Part shown: piece after piece, positions 1 to 9,325 of the stretch
Layout: every line of letters starts with the position of its first letter
Numbering within the stretch: position 1 is the stretch's first letter
NCBI GenBank assembly: GCA_947259395.1
Contig: CAMYMN010000001.1
Location: 85,554 to 149,553, forward strand
Source of the DNA: an uncultured Gammaproteobacteria bacterium
GTDB taxonomy: Bacteria; Pseudomonadota; Gammaproteobacteria; Arenicellales; JAANXG01
Reading direction: 5' to 3'
DNA length: 64,000 nucleotides
Program-made: the position numbers and the translations under genes
Notes under the pieces: model-generated
What the model was told of the DNA's origin: nothing
What the model saw: the letters and a program-made list of their open reading frames with translations, nothing else
Databases searched by the model: none

Positions 1-813
1 CGGCAGCATAACGTCAATGTCACCGGCAAAGGTACGCATCATCAGCCGCGAGGTCTCGGCGCCCAGTTCATACTCGGCGGTGACATCGGCCTTGTGATGC
101 AGCGCAAAGTACAGGCAACGGCGCGCCGCAGCCTGCCGTCTCCACAAAGGGGCATACGGATCATCCGCATTGATTACGGCGATACCGGCATTATCCAGAC
201 CATTGAAAATCTCCCCCTTGGCTCTCGCCACGGTCTCGATGTCACCCAAACCCTCCAAGTGCGCGGCGGCTGCATTGGTGATGAGCGCGATCGTAGGCCG
301 CGTCATGCGGCTTAGATAGTCGATCTCGCCCACGTGGTTGGTGCCCATCTCGACGACCGCATAGCGATGCGTGTCACGCAGGCGCAACAAAGTCAGCGGC
401 ACGCCGATTTCATTGTTTAGATTTCCTGCGGTGACCAGTGCGTCGCGTTTTGTATTGAGTATGGCACCGATCATTTGCTTGACGGTGGTCTTACCATTGC
501 TCCCGGTAACACCGATCACTGGAATATCAAATTTGGCGCGCCAGTGTGCCGCCAGTTCGCCCAGCGCCGCTTTGGTGTCCGTGACCCAGATCGTATTGAG
601 GTCGGTCTCGAGCGGCTCGTCAATCATTGCGCCCGCCGCCTGGTGCCGCCCCGCTTCTTCGATGAAGCGATGCCCGTTGAAGTGTGGACCACGTAGGGCC
701 ACAAAAAGATCACCGGAATGCAACGCTCTGGTATCCGTGGATACACCCTCGATCGTGATGTCGCTACCTACCAAGCTACCGTCCACTGCCTTGGCCACCT
801 CGTGTAACCGCAT
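1..813 (-). CDS. murF: MurF, UDP-MurNAc-tripeptide--D-Ala-D-Ala ligase (3' end outside window)
   Basis: Adds D-Ala-D-Ala to UDP-MurNAc-tripeptide in the cytoplasm, the last soluble step of the peptidoglycan precursor pathway. The frame stays open for 271 codons from the ATG at 813 to the window edge, so roughly the last 40% of the usual ~450 residues is missing. The N-terminal Mur ligase domain (MRLHEVAKAVDGSL) is followed by the ATP-binding loop GVTGSNGKTT near residue 105 and the family motif EMGTNHVGEI. The start codon overlaps the murE stop (TGATG), so translation is probably coupled. It belongs to the dcw operon with murE, ftsI, ftsL, rsmH and mraZ upstream. Identity is secure. Confidence 0.95.
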   Translation of the reverse strand, partial: MRLHEVAKAVDGSLVGSDITIEGVSTDTRALHSGDLFVALRGPHFNGHRFIEEAGRHQAAGAMIDEPLETDLNTIWVTDTKAALGELAAHWRAKFDIPVIGVTGSNGKTTVKQMIGAILNTKRDALVTAGNLNNEIGVPLTLLRLRDTHRYAVVEMGTNHVGEIDYLSRMTRPTIALITNAAAAHLEGLGDIETVARAKGEIFNGLDNAGIAVINADDPYAPLWRRQAAARRCLYFALHHKADVTAEYELGAETSRLMMRTFAGDIDVMLP

Positions 814-2282
814 CACGCCGCAACTCCCAGTGTCTGACTTACAATGTCACGATCGCTGAGCGGTATCTTTCGATCACCGACCAGCTGCACCATTTCATGA
901 CCCTTGCCTGCCACCAGAATCCAATCCTGGGAATTCGCATTGTGTATCGCCCATCGGATCGCGTCGGATCTATCGTGAATCACTCTGGGCGCCACTTCCA
1001 TACCGGAAATAATTTCGGAAACGATGGCCTGAGGCCGCTCCAGACGTGGATTGTCGTCGGTGAGAATCACCACGTCGGCAAGCACCTCTGCCATTTGACC
1101 CATCATCGGCCGTTTGGCACGGTCGCGATCGCCACCACAACCAAATACACACCACAAACGTTGCCTGCAGTGTTCACGAATCGACCGGAGTGCGTGGGAC
1201 AGGGCATCCGGTGTGTGCGCATAATCGACGACGACCGTGGGCACATCGTTGACGGTGCGGAATAGCTCCATTCGGCCGGGCACAGGGTGCAGGCGTTCCA
1301 TTACTGCGGCGACAGGACCTGTGTCACGCCCAGAGGCGAGCAACACAGCCGCTACCGCCAGCAGGTTTGCGGCATTGATACGGCCAATCAACGACGATCG
1401 CACGTTGAATGCCTGCTCGCTGGTCTTCATCATCACAGTGAGACCTTTGTCATCCGGCGTTACAGATTCGGCGCATATGTCTCCGGCTTCCATCCCAAAG
1501 GTCCAGGTTTTTTGCGCGCTGGTCCGAGCGCGCAATGTGTAGCTGAATGGGTCATCGTGGTTGAGCACCGCAATTTGCAAACACTTACAATCAAACAACA
1601 GCGCCTTGCTGCCTCCATACGCTGCCATGTCGTCGTGATAGTCCAGATGATCATGGCTGAGATTCGTGAACACCGCGGCATCGAACGCGACACCGGCGAC
1701 GCGTCCCTGATCCAACGCATGGGAGGACACCTCTATGCACACGTGGCTGGCACCGTTGTCTCGAAATCGCTGCAATTCACGATGCAGCCGAATCGGGTCT
1801 GGCGTTGTCTGCAATCCCGGAGTGATGTTCTCGATAAAACCTATGCCCAGCGTTCCGATTAAGCCGCACCGTCCACCTAGCGCTTCATAGGCTTGGGTCA
1901 AAAGATGGGTGCACGTGGTTTTACCATTCGTGCCGGTCACCCCGGTGACGAATAGATCCCCGGATGGGTTGCCGTAAAACCGGTCGGCGATGACACCCAT
2001 CTTTCGTTGCAGTTGCGATACTGGATAACAAGCTACATTAACTTGTGGCACAGTGATGCCGTCAGATTCGTAGATCACTGCGGCTGCCCCTTGGTCAACG
2101 GCCTGTTGGATATAGTCGCGGCCATCATGGCGAGTACCGGGATAGGCGAAGAACATATCCCCCGCCCTGACGTCACGACTATCCAGTGTGATACCGGTAA
2201 TCATAATGTCTTCAGCAGGGCTAACCGTGGCGAGGTCTTTTAGCAGTTCGCCCAAGCGGACTTTTTGCTGAATCTCGTTCAC
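813..2282 (-). CDS. murE: MurE, UDP-MurNAc-L-Ala-D-Glu--meso-diaminopimelate ligase
   Basis: Adds the third stem-peptide residue to UDP-MurNAc-L-Ala-D-Glu. The 489-residue length is normal. The ATP loop GVTGTNGKTTCTHLL lies near residue 114, and the central carbamylated-Lys region contains YGGSKALLF. The specificity motif TDDNPRLE near residue 400 carries the DNPR signature of enzymes using meso-diaminopimelate rather than lysine, as expected for a diderm. The start overlaps the ftsI stop by 4 bases and the stop overlaps the murF start by one base, so the gene sits inside a tightly coupled dcw operon. Confidence 0.96.
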   Translation of the reverse strand: MNEIQQKVRLGELLKDLATVSPAEDIMITGITLDSRDVRAGDMFFAYPGTRHDGRDYIQQAVDQGAAAVIYESDGITVPQVNVACYPVSQLQRKMGVIADRFYGNPSGDLFVTGVTGTNGKTTCTHLLTQAYEALGGRCGLIGTLGIGFIENITPGLQTTPDPIRLHRELQRFRDNGASHVCIEVSSHALDQGRVAGVAFDAAVFTNLSHDHLDYHDDMAAYGGSKALLFDCKCLQIAVLNHDDPFSYTLRARTSAQKTWTFGMEAGDICAESVTPDDKGLTVMMKTSEQAFNVRSSLIGRINAANLLAVAAVLLASGRDTGPVAAVMERLHPVPGRMELFRTVNDVPTVVVDYAHTPDALSHALRSIREHCRQRLWCVFGCGGDRDRAKRPMMGQMAEVLADVVILTDDNPRLERPQAIVSEIISGMEVAPRVIHDRSDAIRWAIHNANSQDWILVAGKGHEMVQLVGDRKIPLSDRDIVSQTLGVAA

Positions 2283-3991
2283 GCGTCCGTACCACTCGCC
2301 TTGGTCTGATGCATCGCTTCAGGATGCTGATCCGGGGGCAGATTCAACAACCGAAGTGCACCTGTCATGACCTTCGAAAAAACCGGAGCCGCAACCTCGC
2401 CGCCATAATAGTTTTCGCCCCGCGGATCGTTCACGACAACGACCATAACCAAACGCGGATCACTTACCGGCGCCATACCAGCAAACACCGACATATACCG
2501 GTCTTCCGCATAGCCGGATTCAGTGACCTTGTGCACCGTGCCGGTCTTGCCCGCGACTCGATAGCGGTCAACGCGCGCCGCTCCCCCGGTGCCGTGATCA
2601 CTTACAGACTTCTCCAACATTTGGCGCATTTGCCGTGCGATCGTATTTCCCATTACCCGCTCGCCGACCACCGGCCCATGCACCGGTGTTATGCTGACAG
2701 GCAGCAGAATACCGTCGTTGGCCAACACCGCGTAGGCGCGTGCGAGTTGTAACGGGGTAGTCGACAAACCGTATCCGAATGCCAAGGTTGCTTGCTCGAT
2801 AGGCCGCCAACGGCGGCGCGCAGGAAGACTGCCGGCAACCTCACCTGGAAGACCCAACCCGGTGGCGTCACCAAAACCGAGCGCCTTCAACGCTACGAAC
2901 AAGCGCTGTGGCTCAAATTCCATGGCGATCTTGGCGGCGCCGACATTACTAGACTTGACGATCACGCGCGCCACCGTCAACAACCCGTAATCCTTTACGT
3001 CACGTACCCGATGGCGCCCGATCAGCAGATGACCAGGCGTGGTATCGACACGGGTGTCTGGACCGAAACGACCACTTTCGAGCGCCATCGCCACGGTAAA
3101 CGGCTTGATCGTGGAACCCGGTTCGAACACGTCGGTCACTGCACGATTGCGAAACCGGCTGCCACGAATGTCGTCGCGATTGTTGGGATTGAAACTCGGT
3201 TCGTTAACCATCGCCAACACTTCCCCGGTCTTGGCATCCAGCACCACTACCGACGCGCTTTTTGCCTGGTGGCGGCGCACGGCTGTTTTCAAATAACGGT
3301 GAGCAAGGAACTGTATTCGCGCGTCGACGCTGATACTGAGATCACCGCCGTTTATCACCGGCTGGATAAGCTCGACGCGGTCCACGATATGTCCCAGGCG
3401 ATCCTTGAGCACCCGGGTCTTGCCGGCGACGCCACTCAACTGCGCGTTGAATACCAGTTCGATGCCTTCCTGACCCTCGTCATCGATATTGGTGAAACCG
3501 AGCACATGACCCGTATAAGGACCCGCGGGATAGTAACGCCGATACTCCCTTACCAAATCTACGCCGGGTATTTTTAAACTCATTACCTGCGCGACGGTTT
3601 CGGGCGGCAGATGGCGTTTCAGGTAAGTAAACTCTCGCTTGCGCTTGTTCCGGCACAGCTTTTTTATCTGCGCCGGCGACATCTTTAGTATGCGCGCTAG
3701 CTTGCGCCATGAATGGCCTTGCTCAAGCAGTGTTTGCGGATGCGCCCACACCGAATCAACAGGCGTGCTCACGGCAAGCGGTTCACCGTTGCGGTCGATA
3801 ATCATTCCACGCGTCGGAGGCGTGTGTACGACGCGCAAATAACGAGCATCGCCTTGGGCCTTGAGATAATCGGTATCGAGGACTTGAAGGAACACCGCAC
3901 GTATGGCAAGTAATCCGAGGCTCAAGAACAGTATCACTAACACCAACCAATGGCGGCCGGCATACTCGATGGGTTGATGATCTGCGCTCAT
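2279..3991 (-). CDS. ftsI: FtsI (PBP3), septal peptidoglycan transpeptidase
   Basis: Bitopic inner-membrane class B PBP that cross-links septal peptidoglycan together with FtsW. It has 570 residues: a short cytoplasmic tail, one membrane segment (WLVLVILFLSLGLLAIRAVF, residues about 15-34), a pedestal region, and a C-terminal transpeptidase domain. The three penicillin-binding motifs are present: GSTIKPF with the acylated Ser near residue 293, SSNVGAAK near 350, and GKTGTVHK near 483. It lies between ftsL and murE with 4-base overlaps on both sides, the standard dcw order. Confidence 0.96.
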   Translation of the reverse strand: MSADHQPIEYAGRHWLVLVILFLSLGLLAIRAVFLQVLDTDYLKAQGDARYLRVVHTPPTRGMIIDRNGEPLAVSTPVDSVWAHPQTLLEQGHSWRKLARILKMSPAQIKKLCRNKRKREFTYLKRHLPPETVAQVMSLKIPGVDLVREYRRYYPAGPYTGHVLGFTNIDDEGQEGIELVFNAQLSGVAGKTRVLKDRLGHIVDRVELIQPVINGGDLSISVDARIQFLAHRYLKTAVRRHQAKSASVVVLDAKTGEVLAMVNEPSFNPNNRDDIRGSRFRNRAVTDVFEPGSTIKPFTVAMALESGRFGPDTRVDTTPGHLLIGRHRVRDVKDYGLLTVARVIVKSSNVGAAKIAMEFEPQRLFVALKALGFGDATGLGLPGEVAGSLPARRRWRPIEQATLAFGYGLSTTPLQLARAYAVLANDGILLPVSITPVHGPVVGERVMGNTIARQMRQMLEKSVSDHGTGGAARVDRYRVAGKTGTVHKVTESGYAEDRYMSVFAGMAPVSDPRLVMVVVVNDPRGENYYGGEVAAPVFSKVMTGALRLLNLPPDQHPEAMHQTKASGTDA

Positions 3992-4257
3992 TGCGGCCGA
4001 CCCGACAATATCAACATGTCATTGGGGCTCGGAGTAATCATACCCAGTTTCTCGCGAGCTTTTTTTTCGACCAAGTGATGAACCGACCATGTGCTTTCTT
4101 CCAACAACAACTGCCGCCATTCAATATTCAACTGATCGCGTTGTAGTTGAGCATCTTTGAGTGCAATAAATGTCAATCGATGCTGGTGACGAATGTAGAC
4201 CACCGCGATCCCGCTGATCACGACCGACACGACCAACATGAGCACCACATTACGCAT
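3988..4257 (-). CDS. ftsL: FtsL, cell division protein
   Basis: Small bitopic division protein (89 residues) that forms the FtsQLB complex in the inner membrane. The sequence shows a very short N-terminus, one membrane helix (VVLMLVVSVVISGIAVVYI, residues about 4-22) and a periplasmic coiled coil (LKDAQLQRDQLNIEWRQLLLE). FtsL diverges strongly between species, so the call leans on topology, length and its place between rsmH and ftsI. It overlaps rsmH by 8 bases upstream and ftsI by 4 bases downstream. Confidence 0.9.
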   Translation of the reverse strand: MRNVVLMLVVSVVISGIAVVYIRHQHRLTFIALKDAQLQRDQLNIEWRQLLLEESTWSVHHLVEKKAREKLGMITPSPNDMLILSGRPQ

Positions 4258-5194
4258 ATGCCGCCTCGGTTCTCTCGGCCACGCGCATCACTGCACTTCG
4301 CGCGCGCGGATTGCGCGCCACTTCGTCTTGACCCGGTCTGATCGGCTTGCTGATCAAACGTAGTCTCGGCGACAGGCGACTATCGGGTATCGGAAAATCC
4401 GGTGGATAAGGATCACCCTTCGACTCGTAGCGTAAGAACCGTTTAACGATTCGATCTTCCAACGAATGAAAGCTTATGACGACGAGTCGCCCACCGGCGT
4501 TCAACATTTCGACAGCTTGAGGTAGTGCCTCACGCAATTGTTCCAACTCTTGATTCAAAAACATTCGAATCGCTTGAAACGTACGTGTAGCAGGATGTTT
4601 GTGAGGGTCCCTTTTAGTGACGGCTTGTTCGATGATCTCCACGAGTTGCCAGGTGCGCTGAATGGGTTGCTGCTGGCGCACGGTCGCGATTGCCGACGCG
4701 ATACGTTTTGCATAGCGCTCCTCGCCCAACTCACGTATCACCTGTTCAAGCTCCTTGACATCCACAGTTTCCAGCCATTCATTTGCCGGGACTCCGGTCT
4801 GCGGATCCATACGCATATCCAACGGTCCGTCATCGCTGAAGCTGAAACCACGCGTTGCATCATCTAATTGCGGTGACGACACGCCAAGGTCGAAGACTAT
4901 CCCGTTCACTTTACCGGTAATCGACAGTGACTCGGCGGCTTGCTTCAATTCCGAGAACCGGTGATGAAGGATGATCACGCGGGGGTCCCGCGCCAACATT
5001 GACCTTGCTGCTGCGACGGCTTCGGGGTCCTGATCAATGACAATCAATCTTCCCTGGTCTGCGAGCAGATCGAGAATCGCACAACTGTGTCCGCCGCGGC
5101 CAAATGTGGCGTCGATGTATATTCCATTAGATCTAATGTTCAGTGCTGTCACCACTTCACTTGCCAGTACTGGCTTATGCCTTTGCGTAACCAC
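4250..5194 (-). CDS. rsmH: RsmH, 16S rRNA m4C1402 N4-methyltransferase
   Basis: SAM-dependent enzyme that methylates N4 of C1402 in 16S rRNA. It has 314 residues, the usual length. The SAM-binding motif DATFGRGGHSCAIL is near residue 30, with the family motifs FDLGVSSPQLDD near 100 and VVISFHSLEDRIVKRF near 240. RsmI, which modifies the same nucleotide by 2'-O-methylation, is encoded 1.2 kb away at 6451-7302. The gene follows mraZ after 18 bases and overlaps ftsL. Confidence 0.96.
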   Translation of the reverse strand: MVTQRHKPVLASEVVTALNIRSNGIYIDATFGRGGHSCAILDLLADQGRLIVIDQDPEAVAAARSMLARDPRVIILHHRFSELKQAAESLSITGKVNGIVFDLGVSSPQLDDATRGFSFSDDGPLDMRMDPQTGVPANEWLETVDVKELEQVIRELGEERYAKRIASAIATVRQQQPIQRTWQLVEIIEQAVTKRDPHKHPATRTFQAIRMFLNQELEQLREALPQAVEMLNAGGRLVVISFHSLEDRIVKRFLRYESKGDPYPPDFPIPDSRLSPRLRLISKPIRPGQDEVARNPRARSAVMRVAERTEAAYA

Positions 5195-5212
5195 GGTAAT
5201 GTGACATCGGCG

Positions 5213-5671
5213 TCATAAAGACAACGATTCCAGTTCCACTGATAAGGGGCCTCCTCCGTCAATGTCCTGTGAAAGCCATTCTTCTCTTCGCGAATTCCAC
5301 AGATCTTGGTTCCAGATCTCGAATTTGTTGCCTTGTCCGATCATGACCACCTGTTTTCTCAACTCGGCGAAATCACGCAGTGGCCCGGGCAGTAACACCC
5401 GGCCACTGGCGTCGAGGTCGCACTCGTTTGCGTGGCCGATGAGAATGCGCTTTAATCGTTGTGCATTTCCGTCAAGACTGGGCAGGTTCACCAGTTTCCG
5501 CTCGATCACTTCCCATTCGATGAGCGGGTACAGCCATAAGCAGCGTTCAGTGTTGTTGATGGTGACCACCATCCGGCCTTCGGTTTGCCGGATTAGGCCA
5601 TCCCGATACCGCGTTGGGATCGCTAGCCGGCCTTTAGCATCCAGGTTAAGCGTGTTGACACCGCGGAACAT
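5213..5671 (-). CDS. mraZ: MraZ, transcriptional regulator of the dcw operon
   Basis: DNA-binding protein of the AbrB-like fold that represses its own dcw operon. The 152-residue protein has the expected duplicated MraZ module, with the conserved signatures FRGVNTLNLDAKGRLAIPTRY near the N-terminus and ANECDLDASGRVLLPGPLR near residue 80. It is the first gene of the cluster. A ribosome binding site (GGGGAGG) lies just upstream, and 10-base-phased TGGGN-type boxes occupy the leader (5683-5717), which fits direct autorepression. Confidence 0.96.
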   Translation of the reverse strand: MFRGVNTLNLDAKGRLAIPTRYRDGLIRQTEGRMVVTINNTERCLWLYPLIEWEVIERKLVNLPSLDGNAQRLKRILIGHANECDLDASGRVLLPGPLRDFAELRKQVVMIGQGNKFEIWNQDLWNSRREEWLSQDIDGGGPLSVELESLSL

Positions 5672-5682
5672 TGATCCTCCCC

Positions 5683-5717
5683 TACCCTATTTATCCACGT
5701 TTTCCCACTTCTCCCCA
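5683..5717 (-). promoter_or_regulatory. MraZ-box operator in the dcw leader
   Basis: Read on the minus strand, this leader holds TGGGG, TGGGA and TGGAT at an exact 10-base period (ending at 5717, 5707 and 5697 on the plus strand), followed by a degenerate GGGTA unit in phase. MraZ is known to bind TGGGN repeats separated by 5-base spacers, so this is very probably its autoregulatory operator. It lies between the -10 element and the mraZ start codon. Confidence 0.75.
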
Positions 5718-5728
5718 CTAATAAACAC

Positions 5729-5758
5729 ACTATAGAGAGGTCAAATGGCCGGTGTCAA
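5729..5758 (-). promoter_or_regulatory. sigma70 promoter of the dcw operon
   Basis: Minus strand: a perfect -35 TTGACA (plus 5753-5758) is separated by 18 bases from TATAGT (plus 5729-5734). Transcription would start near 5722, giving a leader of about 50 nt that contains the MraZ boxes. No competing promoter is obvious closer to mraZ. Confidence 0.75.
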
Positions 5759-5995
5759 GCAAAAACCGGGGCCGAATCAACCAAGATTCTCCCTTATCTG
5801 ACAGTCGGTTACGTCATTTTTTGCCGGACCGACGCGCACCGCGCGGCGCGCCTCGCGAGCGGCGGCGCGTTCCCACTGCGTTCCGGCCGCGCGGCTAACC
5901 CCGTATACCGGCCTAACTTGTTGAATTTAATGGGGAGTTTTCGAAATAACGGGCGCGAGGCGTACGCGGACACCAGCCGCCGCTGAACGGGAAGC
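5759..5995. other. Intergenic spacer between the dcw promoter and rnpB
   Basis: No open frame with coding character was seen. The stretch is unevenly composed: a very GC-rich block with many CGCG steps at about 5820-5895, then an AT-richer part at 5915-5950. It should contain the 3' processing or termination region of rnpB, but I could not find a hairpin followed by a T-run in the rnpB direction. Confidence 0.5.
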
Positions 5996-6408
5996 GAGAG
6001 CCAGCCTGTAAGCCGGGTTCTGTCGGGGACAGTCATTCATCTGGGACAGACGTCACCGCCTGCCTCGAGCGACCTACCCGGACCCGGTGCGGGCCACACC
6101 ACGGGGTCTCTATGCGGTCTTGCTCCAGGTGGGGTTTACCCTGCCACGGGCGTTACCGCCCGCGCGGTGCGCTCTTACCGCACCTTTTCACCCTTACCGG
6201 CCACCTACCCTCGGTCGGCCCCCTGGCCCTGACACACCGCGTCTCGCTTGGCGTTCTCGGGCCGCAGACCGTCCCAGGGTAGGCAACCGGCGGTATGTTT
6301 TCTGTGGCACTTTCCGTCGGCTCACGCCGCCCAGGCGTTACCTGGCACCCTGCCCTGTGGAGCCCGGACTTTCCTCCCCCGAAGGGGCGACTGCCCGGCT
6401 GACTCTCC
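5996..6408 (-). ncRNA. rnpB: RNase P RNA, bacterial type A
   Basis: Catalytic RNA that trims the 5' leader of pre-tRNAs. Read on the minus strand, the 5' part has the conserved GGAGGAAAGTCCGGGCTCC block, and the 3' part has ACAGAACCCGGCTTA preceded by GATGAATGACTGTC, both hallmarks of type A RNase P RNA. The ends pair to form P1: GAGAGTCAGCC at the 5' end and GGCTGGCTCTC at the 3' end, 11 pairs including one G-U. The length of about 410 nt is slightly longer than in E. coli. Ends were set from P1 and are accurate to a few bases. The gene lies downstream of rsmI on the same strand but has its own promoter. Confidence 0.95.
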
Positions 6409-6413
6409 GATTC

Positions 6414-6443
6414 AAGATACAAGATTCGGGCCCCTAGGTACAA
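6414..6443 (-). promoter_or_regulatory. Candidate rnpB promoter
   Basis: Minus strand: TTGTAC (plus 6438-6443), an 18-base spacer, and TATCTT (plus 6414-6419). The expected start near 6408 coincides with the 5' end of the P1 stem of RNase P RNA, which supports the call. The -35 element lies only 8 bases below the rsmI stop codon. Confidence 0.5.
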
Positions 6444-6450
6444 GTGGATG

Positions 6451-7302
6451 TCAGCCCCCGGATTGTCTGAGCGCCAGCCGGTAGACATCATTCCTGCTCG
6501 CGCCGGTGATGTCCGCCGCCAGGTTAACGGCCTGTTTCATCGGCAGGTCGGCGAGCAGCAGCGATAGCACTCGCTCTAGTTCCACCGTCGCCGGGGCGGC
6601 GTCTCGCCGTCCGTGCACCAAGAGGACAAATTCCCCCTTTCGCTGCCGGGGTTCGTTCTCCAGCCATACCAGCAGGTTAACCAGCGTATCCCGCCTGACG
6701 GTCTCAAACTGCTTGGTAATCTCGCGCGCAATCACGCCTTCACGGTCGGCATCGAATATCGACACCATATCCCGTAGCGTCGCCACAACGCGATGCACGG
6801 ATTCGTAGAAAATCAAGGTACACGATTCGTGTTGCAGGGCTTCAAGACGGTGTCGCCGGGGTGCGGATTTGGGCGGTAAGAATCCCTCGAAAACAAAGCG
6901 ATCGGTCGGCAGCCCGGCTATGGATAATGCAGTAATAGCCGCACAGGGACCAGGCGCCGCGGTCACGCGAATATCCCGCTCCTGCGCCAGGCGCACCAGG
7001 CGATAACCAGCATCACTGATCAGCGGTGTGCCGGCGTCGCTGATCAACGCGATGTCCTCACCGTGAACCAAACGATCTACCAATTGCGGGGCGCGTTGCC
7101 GCTCATTGTGGTCGTGGTAAGCAAGCAGGGGCGTGTCAATGTGGTAGCGATCCGCCAGTTTACGGCTGACGCGTGTGTCCTCGGCGGCAATGATATCGAC
7201 TTGCGAAAGAATGCGAATCGCTCGCGCGCTGATGTCCTCCAGATTACCGATAGGCGTTGCCACGATATATAAAACCCCACCTTTGCCTGGCTGCTCGGCC
7301 AC
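6451..7302 (-). CDS. rsmI: RsmI, 16S rRNA C1402 2'-O-ribose methyltransferase
   Basis: Tetrapyrrole-methylase-fold enzyme that 2'-O-methylates C1402 of 16S rRNA. It has 283 residues, starting at a GTG codon. Visible motifs are LYIVATPIGNLEDIS at the N-terminus, AAEDTR, HDHNER, and LISDAGTPLISDAGYRLV near residue 85, all diagnostic of RsmI (YraL). It is divergent from lpoA across 46 bases, as in other gammaproteobacteria. Confidence 0.96.
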   Translation of the reverse strand: MAEQPGKGGVLYIVATPIGNLEDISARAIRILSQVDIIAAEDTRVSRKLADRYHIDTPLLAYHDHNERQRAPQLVDRLVHGEDIALISDAGTPLISDAGYRLVRLAQERDIRVTAAPGPCAAITALSIAGLPTDRFVFEGFLPPKSAPRRHRLEALQHESCTLIFYESVHRVVATLRDMVSIFDADREGVIAREITKQFETVRRDTLVNLLVWLENEPRQRKGEFVLLVHGRRDAAPATVELERVLSLLLADLPMKQAVNLAADITGASRNDVYRLALRQSGG

Positions 7303-7348
7303 TCGCTATACTCCGTTTGCCCTGGTTTCAGTAAAACCGTACTCAATT

Positions 7349-9325
7349 GTGAAAATCCGGCTCATCACACCCATTGCCACCCTTATCATCGTTGGCTGCG
7401 CGTCACAACCGGCAACGCAGATACCCGAGACGCAGACCGTTGAAGTTACCGAACTGTCGGTTTCACCATCCATTGAACCTGCGGCCGAGACGCCGACCGC
7501 ACAAGAGCTCCTCAACTCCGCCTCTGAGTACCTTACTCGCGCCGAGGATGCGTTACCACCAGAGCGCGCTGACTTTCAACTCAAAGCCGCGGCCGCATTG
7601 ATTCGATCGGGACGCCATGATCCAGCCTTGCGTCTTCTGGATTCCATTGATCTGACCGGGCTGGCGCCGCTGTATGACACGCGTCGCCAATTGCTCAAAG
7701 CGCGCATAGCAATCCGCAAAAACCTCCCCAACACGGCATTTTCATTGTTGTCTGGCGTGGAAGATCGGCCGGGGCTCAATCCACAGCTGAGGGAACAATT
7801 GTGGGAGCTGCGAGCACGGGCGAATCTGCTCGTGGATCGTCCGCTCCAGGCGGTTCGCTATTTGATCATGCGCGAAAAATATCTGACTCACCCGGATGAA
7901 CTATTGTTCAATCAACGCCAGATTTGGGTCCTGCTCAATCGAGCAAGGATGGATCAACTGTTTCAGCTGCGCCAGACGGTCTCCAATGAGGAATTGTCCG
8001 GCTGGATCGATCTCAGTTTGATACACATGGAACATGGCCACGATGCATTCCGTATCGACAACGAGATTCGGCACTGGCAGTCACTGCATCCACAACACAG
8101 CGCGAATCTGTTCCTGCAAAGGCGCGCTACTGCGTTCAGTGGACCGTCTATTATCGCGCCCCGGCGGATAGCATTATTATTACCACTTGCCTCGGAATAT
8201 GGGCGCGCTGCGCAAGCGGTACATGATGGATTCACGGCGGTTCATAATGCCAACGGCGACCCCAACAAGGCGGAGATCGTCATCTACGACATCGGATCCG
8301 AAGCCGCATTGTCGCCGATCTATTACCGTCTGGCAGTACAAGAGGGTGCTGACTTGATTGTGGGCCCATTGGGGAAAGAGGCAGTCACCGCGTTGCTGGC
8401 TACCGAGACGCTGTCGGTGCCTACCTTGCTATTGGGTAGCGCGCATGCCGCTGAATCCCTCCCTATGAATGGGTTTCAATTCGACCTATCCCCGGAGCGC
8501 GACGCAGAGCAGACTGCATTGCGCGCTTATCTAGATGGACACCGTACCGCTGCGGCGCTGTATCCGGAAACAACCTGGGGCCAGCGTGTACAGAAAGCAT
8601 TCAGCACGCGCTGGCAGGAATTGGGGGGGTTGGTCGTGGAAACTCGCCCCTATGTGGATGACCGGCCCGATTACTCCGCGCCCATAAAGGAAGTCTTGAA
8701 TATCGACAAAAGCGAGGGGCGCAAACGCGAACTGTCAGCGTTAATACGATCGAAACTCGTGTTCCAACCTCGCCGCCGACAGGATATCGACTTTCTATTT
8801 CTCGCCGCAAAGACATCAACTGCTCGGTTATTGAAACCGCAGATCAATTTTTTTCAGGGGCACAACGTGCCGGTCTACGCGACCTCCCACATCTATTCTG
8901 GGAAACCCGACCGGGTGAACGATGTCGACCTGAACGGCATAGTATTCGGCGATATGCCGTGGCTACTGGCAAATGACGGGCGAATTCGCAATACGCGCAA
9001 GAGAATTCAGGGGCCTTGGCCGTATGCCTTCAGCCCACTGGATCGGCTATTCGCCCTGGGCATGGATAGCTATGCGATAATCCCGGCTCTTGCGCGGTTA
9101 CGTGAGGACCAAGACTTACTCATCGAGGGCGTCACTGCGGACTTGAGCATGGACCGGACCGGCCGCATCATCCGTCACTTGAGCTGGGCAAAGTTTGAAA
9201 ATGGACGACCGGCAATGCAGGAGCTTCCGGTGGGTAAGCGTCGCATTGATTTGTACAAACCTGGGCACGAGGCACTTGGCATTCCATTTGAAACGAGGGC
9301 AGCGGGCGGAACGCAAAGCCCGTGA
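7349..9325 (+). CDS. lpoA: LpoA, lipoprotein activator of PBP1a (LppC family)
   Basis: Outer-membrane lipoprotein that activates the bifunctional synthase PBP1a from outside the peptidoglycan. I place the start at the GTG of 7349, which yields VKIRLITPIATLIIVGC, a compact signal peptide ending in a lipobox; frames opening earlier would bury it. The 658-residue product has an N-terminal helical TPR-like half (about residues 40-250) and a C-terminal half resembling a periplasmic binding protein fold, beginning at RRIALLLPLASEYGRAAQAV. It is the first gene of a run with yraN, diaA and dolP. Confidence 0.92.
   Translation: MKIRLITPIATLIIVGCASQPATQIPETQTVEVTELSVSPSIEPAAETPTAQELLNSASEYLTRAEDALPPERADFQLKAAAALIRSGRHDPALRLLDSIDLTGLAPLYDTRRQLLKARIAIRKNLPNTAFSLLSGVEDRPGLNPQLREQLWELRARANLLVDRPLQAVRYLIMREKYLTHPDELLFNQRQIWVLLNRARMDQLFQLRQTVSNEELSGWIDLSLIHMEHGHDAFRIDNEIRHWQSLHPQHSANLFLQRRATAFSGPSIIAPRRIALLLPLASEYGRAAQAVHDGFTAVHNANGDPNKAEIVIYDIGSEAALSPIYYRLAVQEGADLIVGPLGKEAVTALLATETLSVPTLLLGSAHAAESLPMNGFQFDLSPERDAEQTALRAYLDGHRTAAALYPETTWGQRVQKAFSTRWQELGGLVVETRPYVDDRPDYSAPIKEVLNIDKSEGRKRELSALIRSKLVFQPRRRQDIDFLFLAAKTSTARLLKPQINFFQGHNVPVYATSHIYSGKPDRVNDVDLNGIVFGDMPWLLANDGRIRNTRKRIQGPWPYAFSPLDRLFALGMDSYAIIPALARLREDQDLLIEGVTADLSMDRTGRIIRHLSWAKFENGRPAMQELPVGKRRIDLYKPGHEALGIPFETRAAGGTQSP

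Noticed and set aside
6087..6491. Several long frames on both strands over rnpB
   Set aside because: They are by-products of the GC-rich RNase P RNA, whose conserved blocks and P1 pairing are clear.
9195..9287. Longer N-terminus for YraN
   Set aside because: The extension is the lpoA 3' end in another frame and has no similarity to YraN N-termini.
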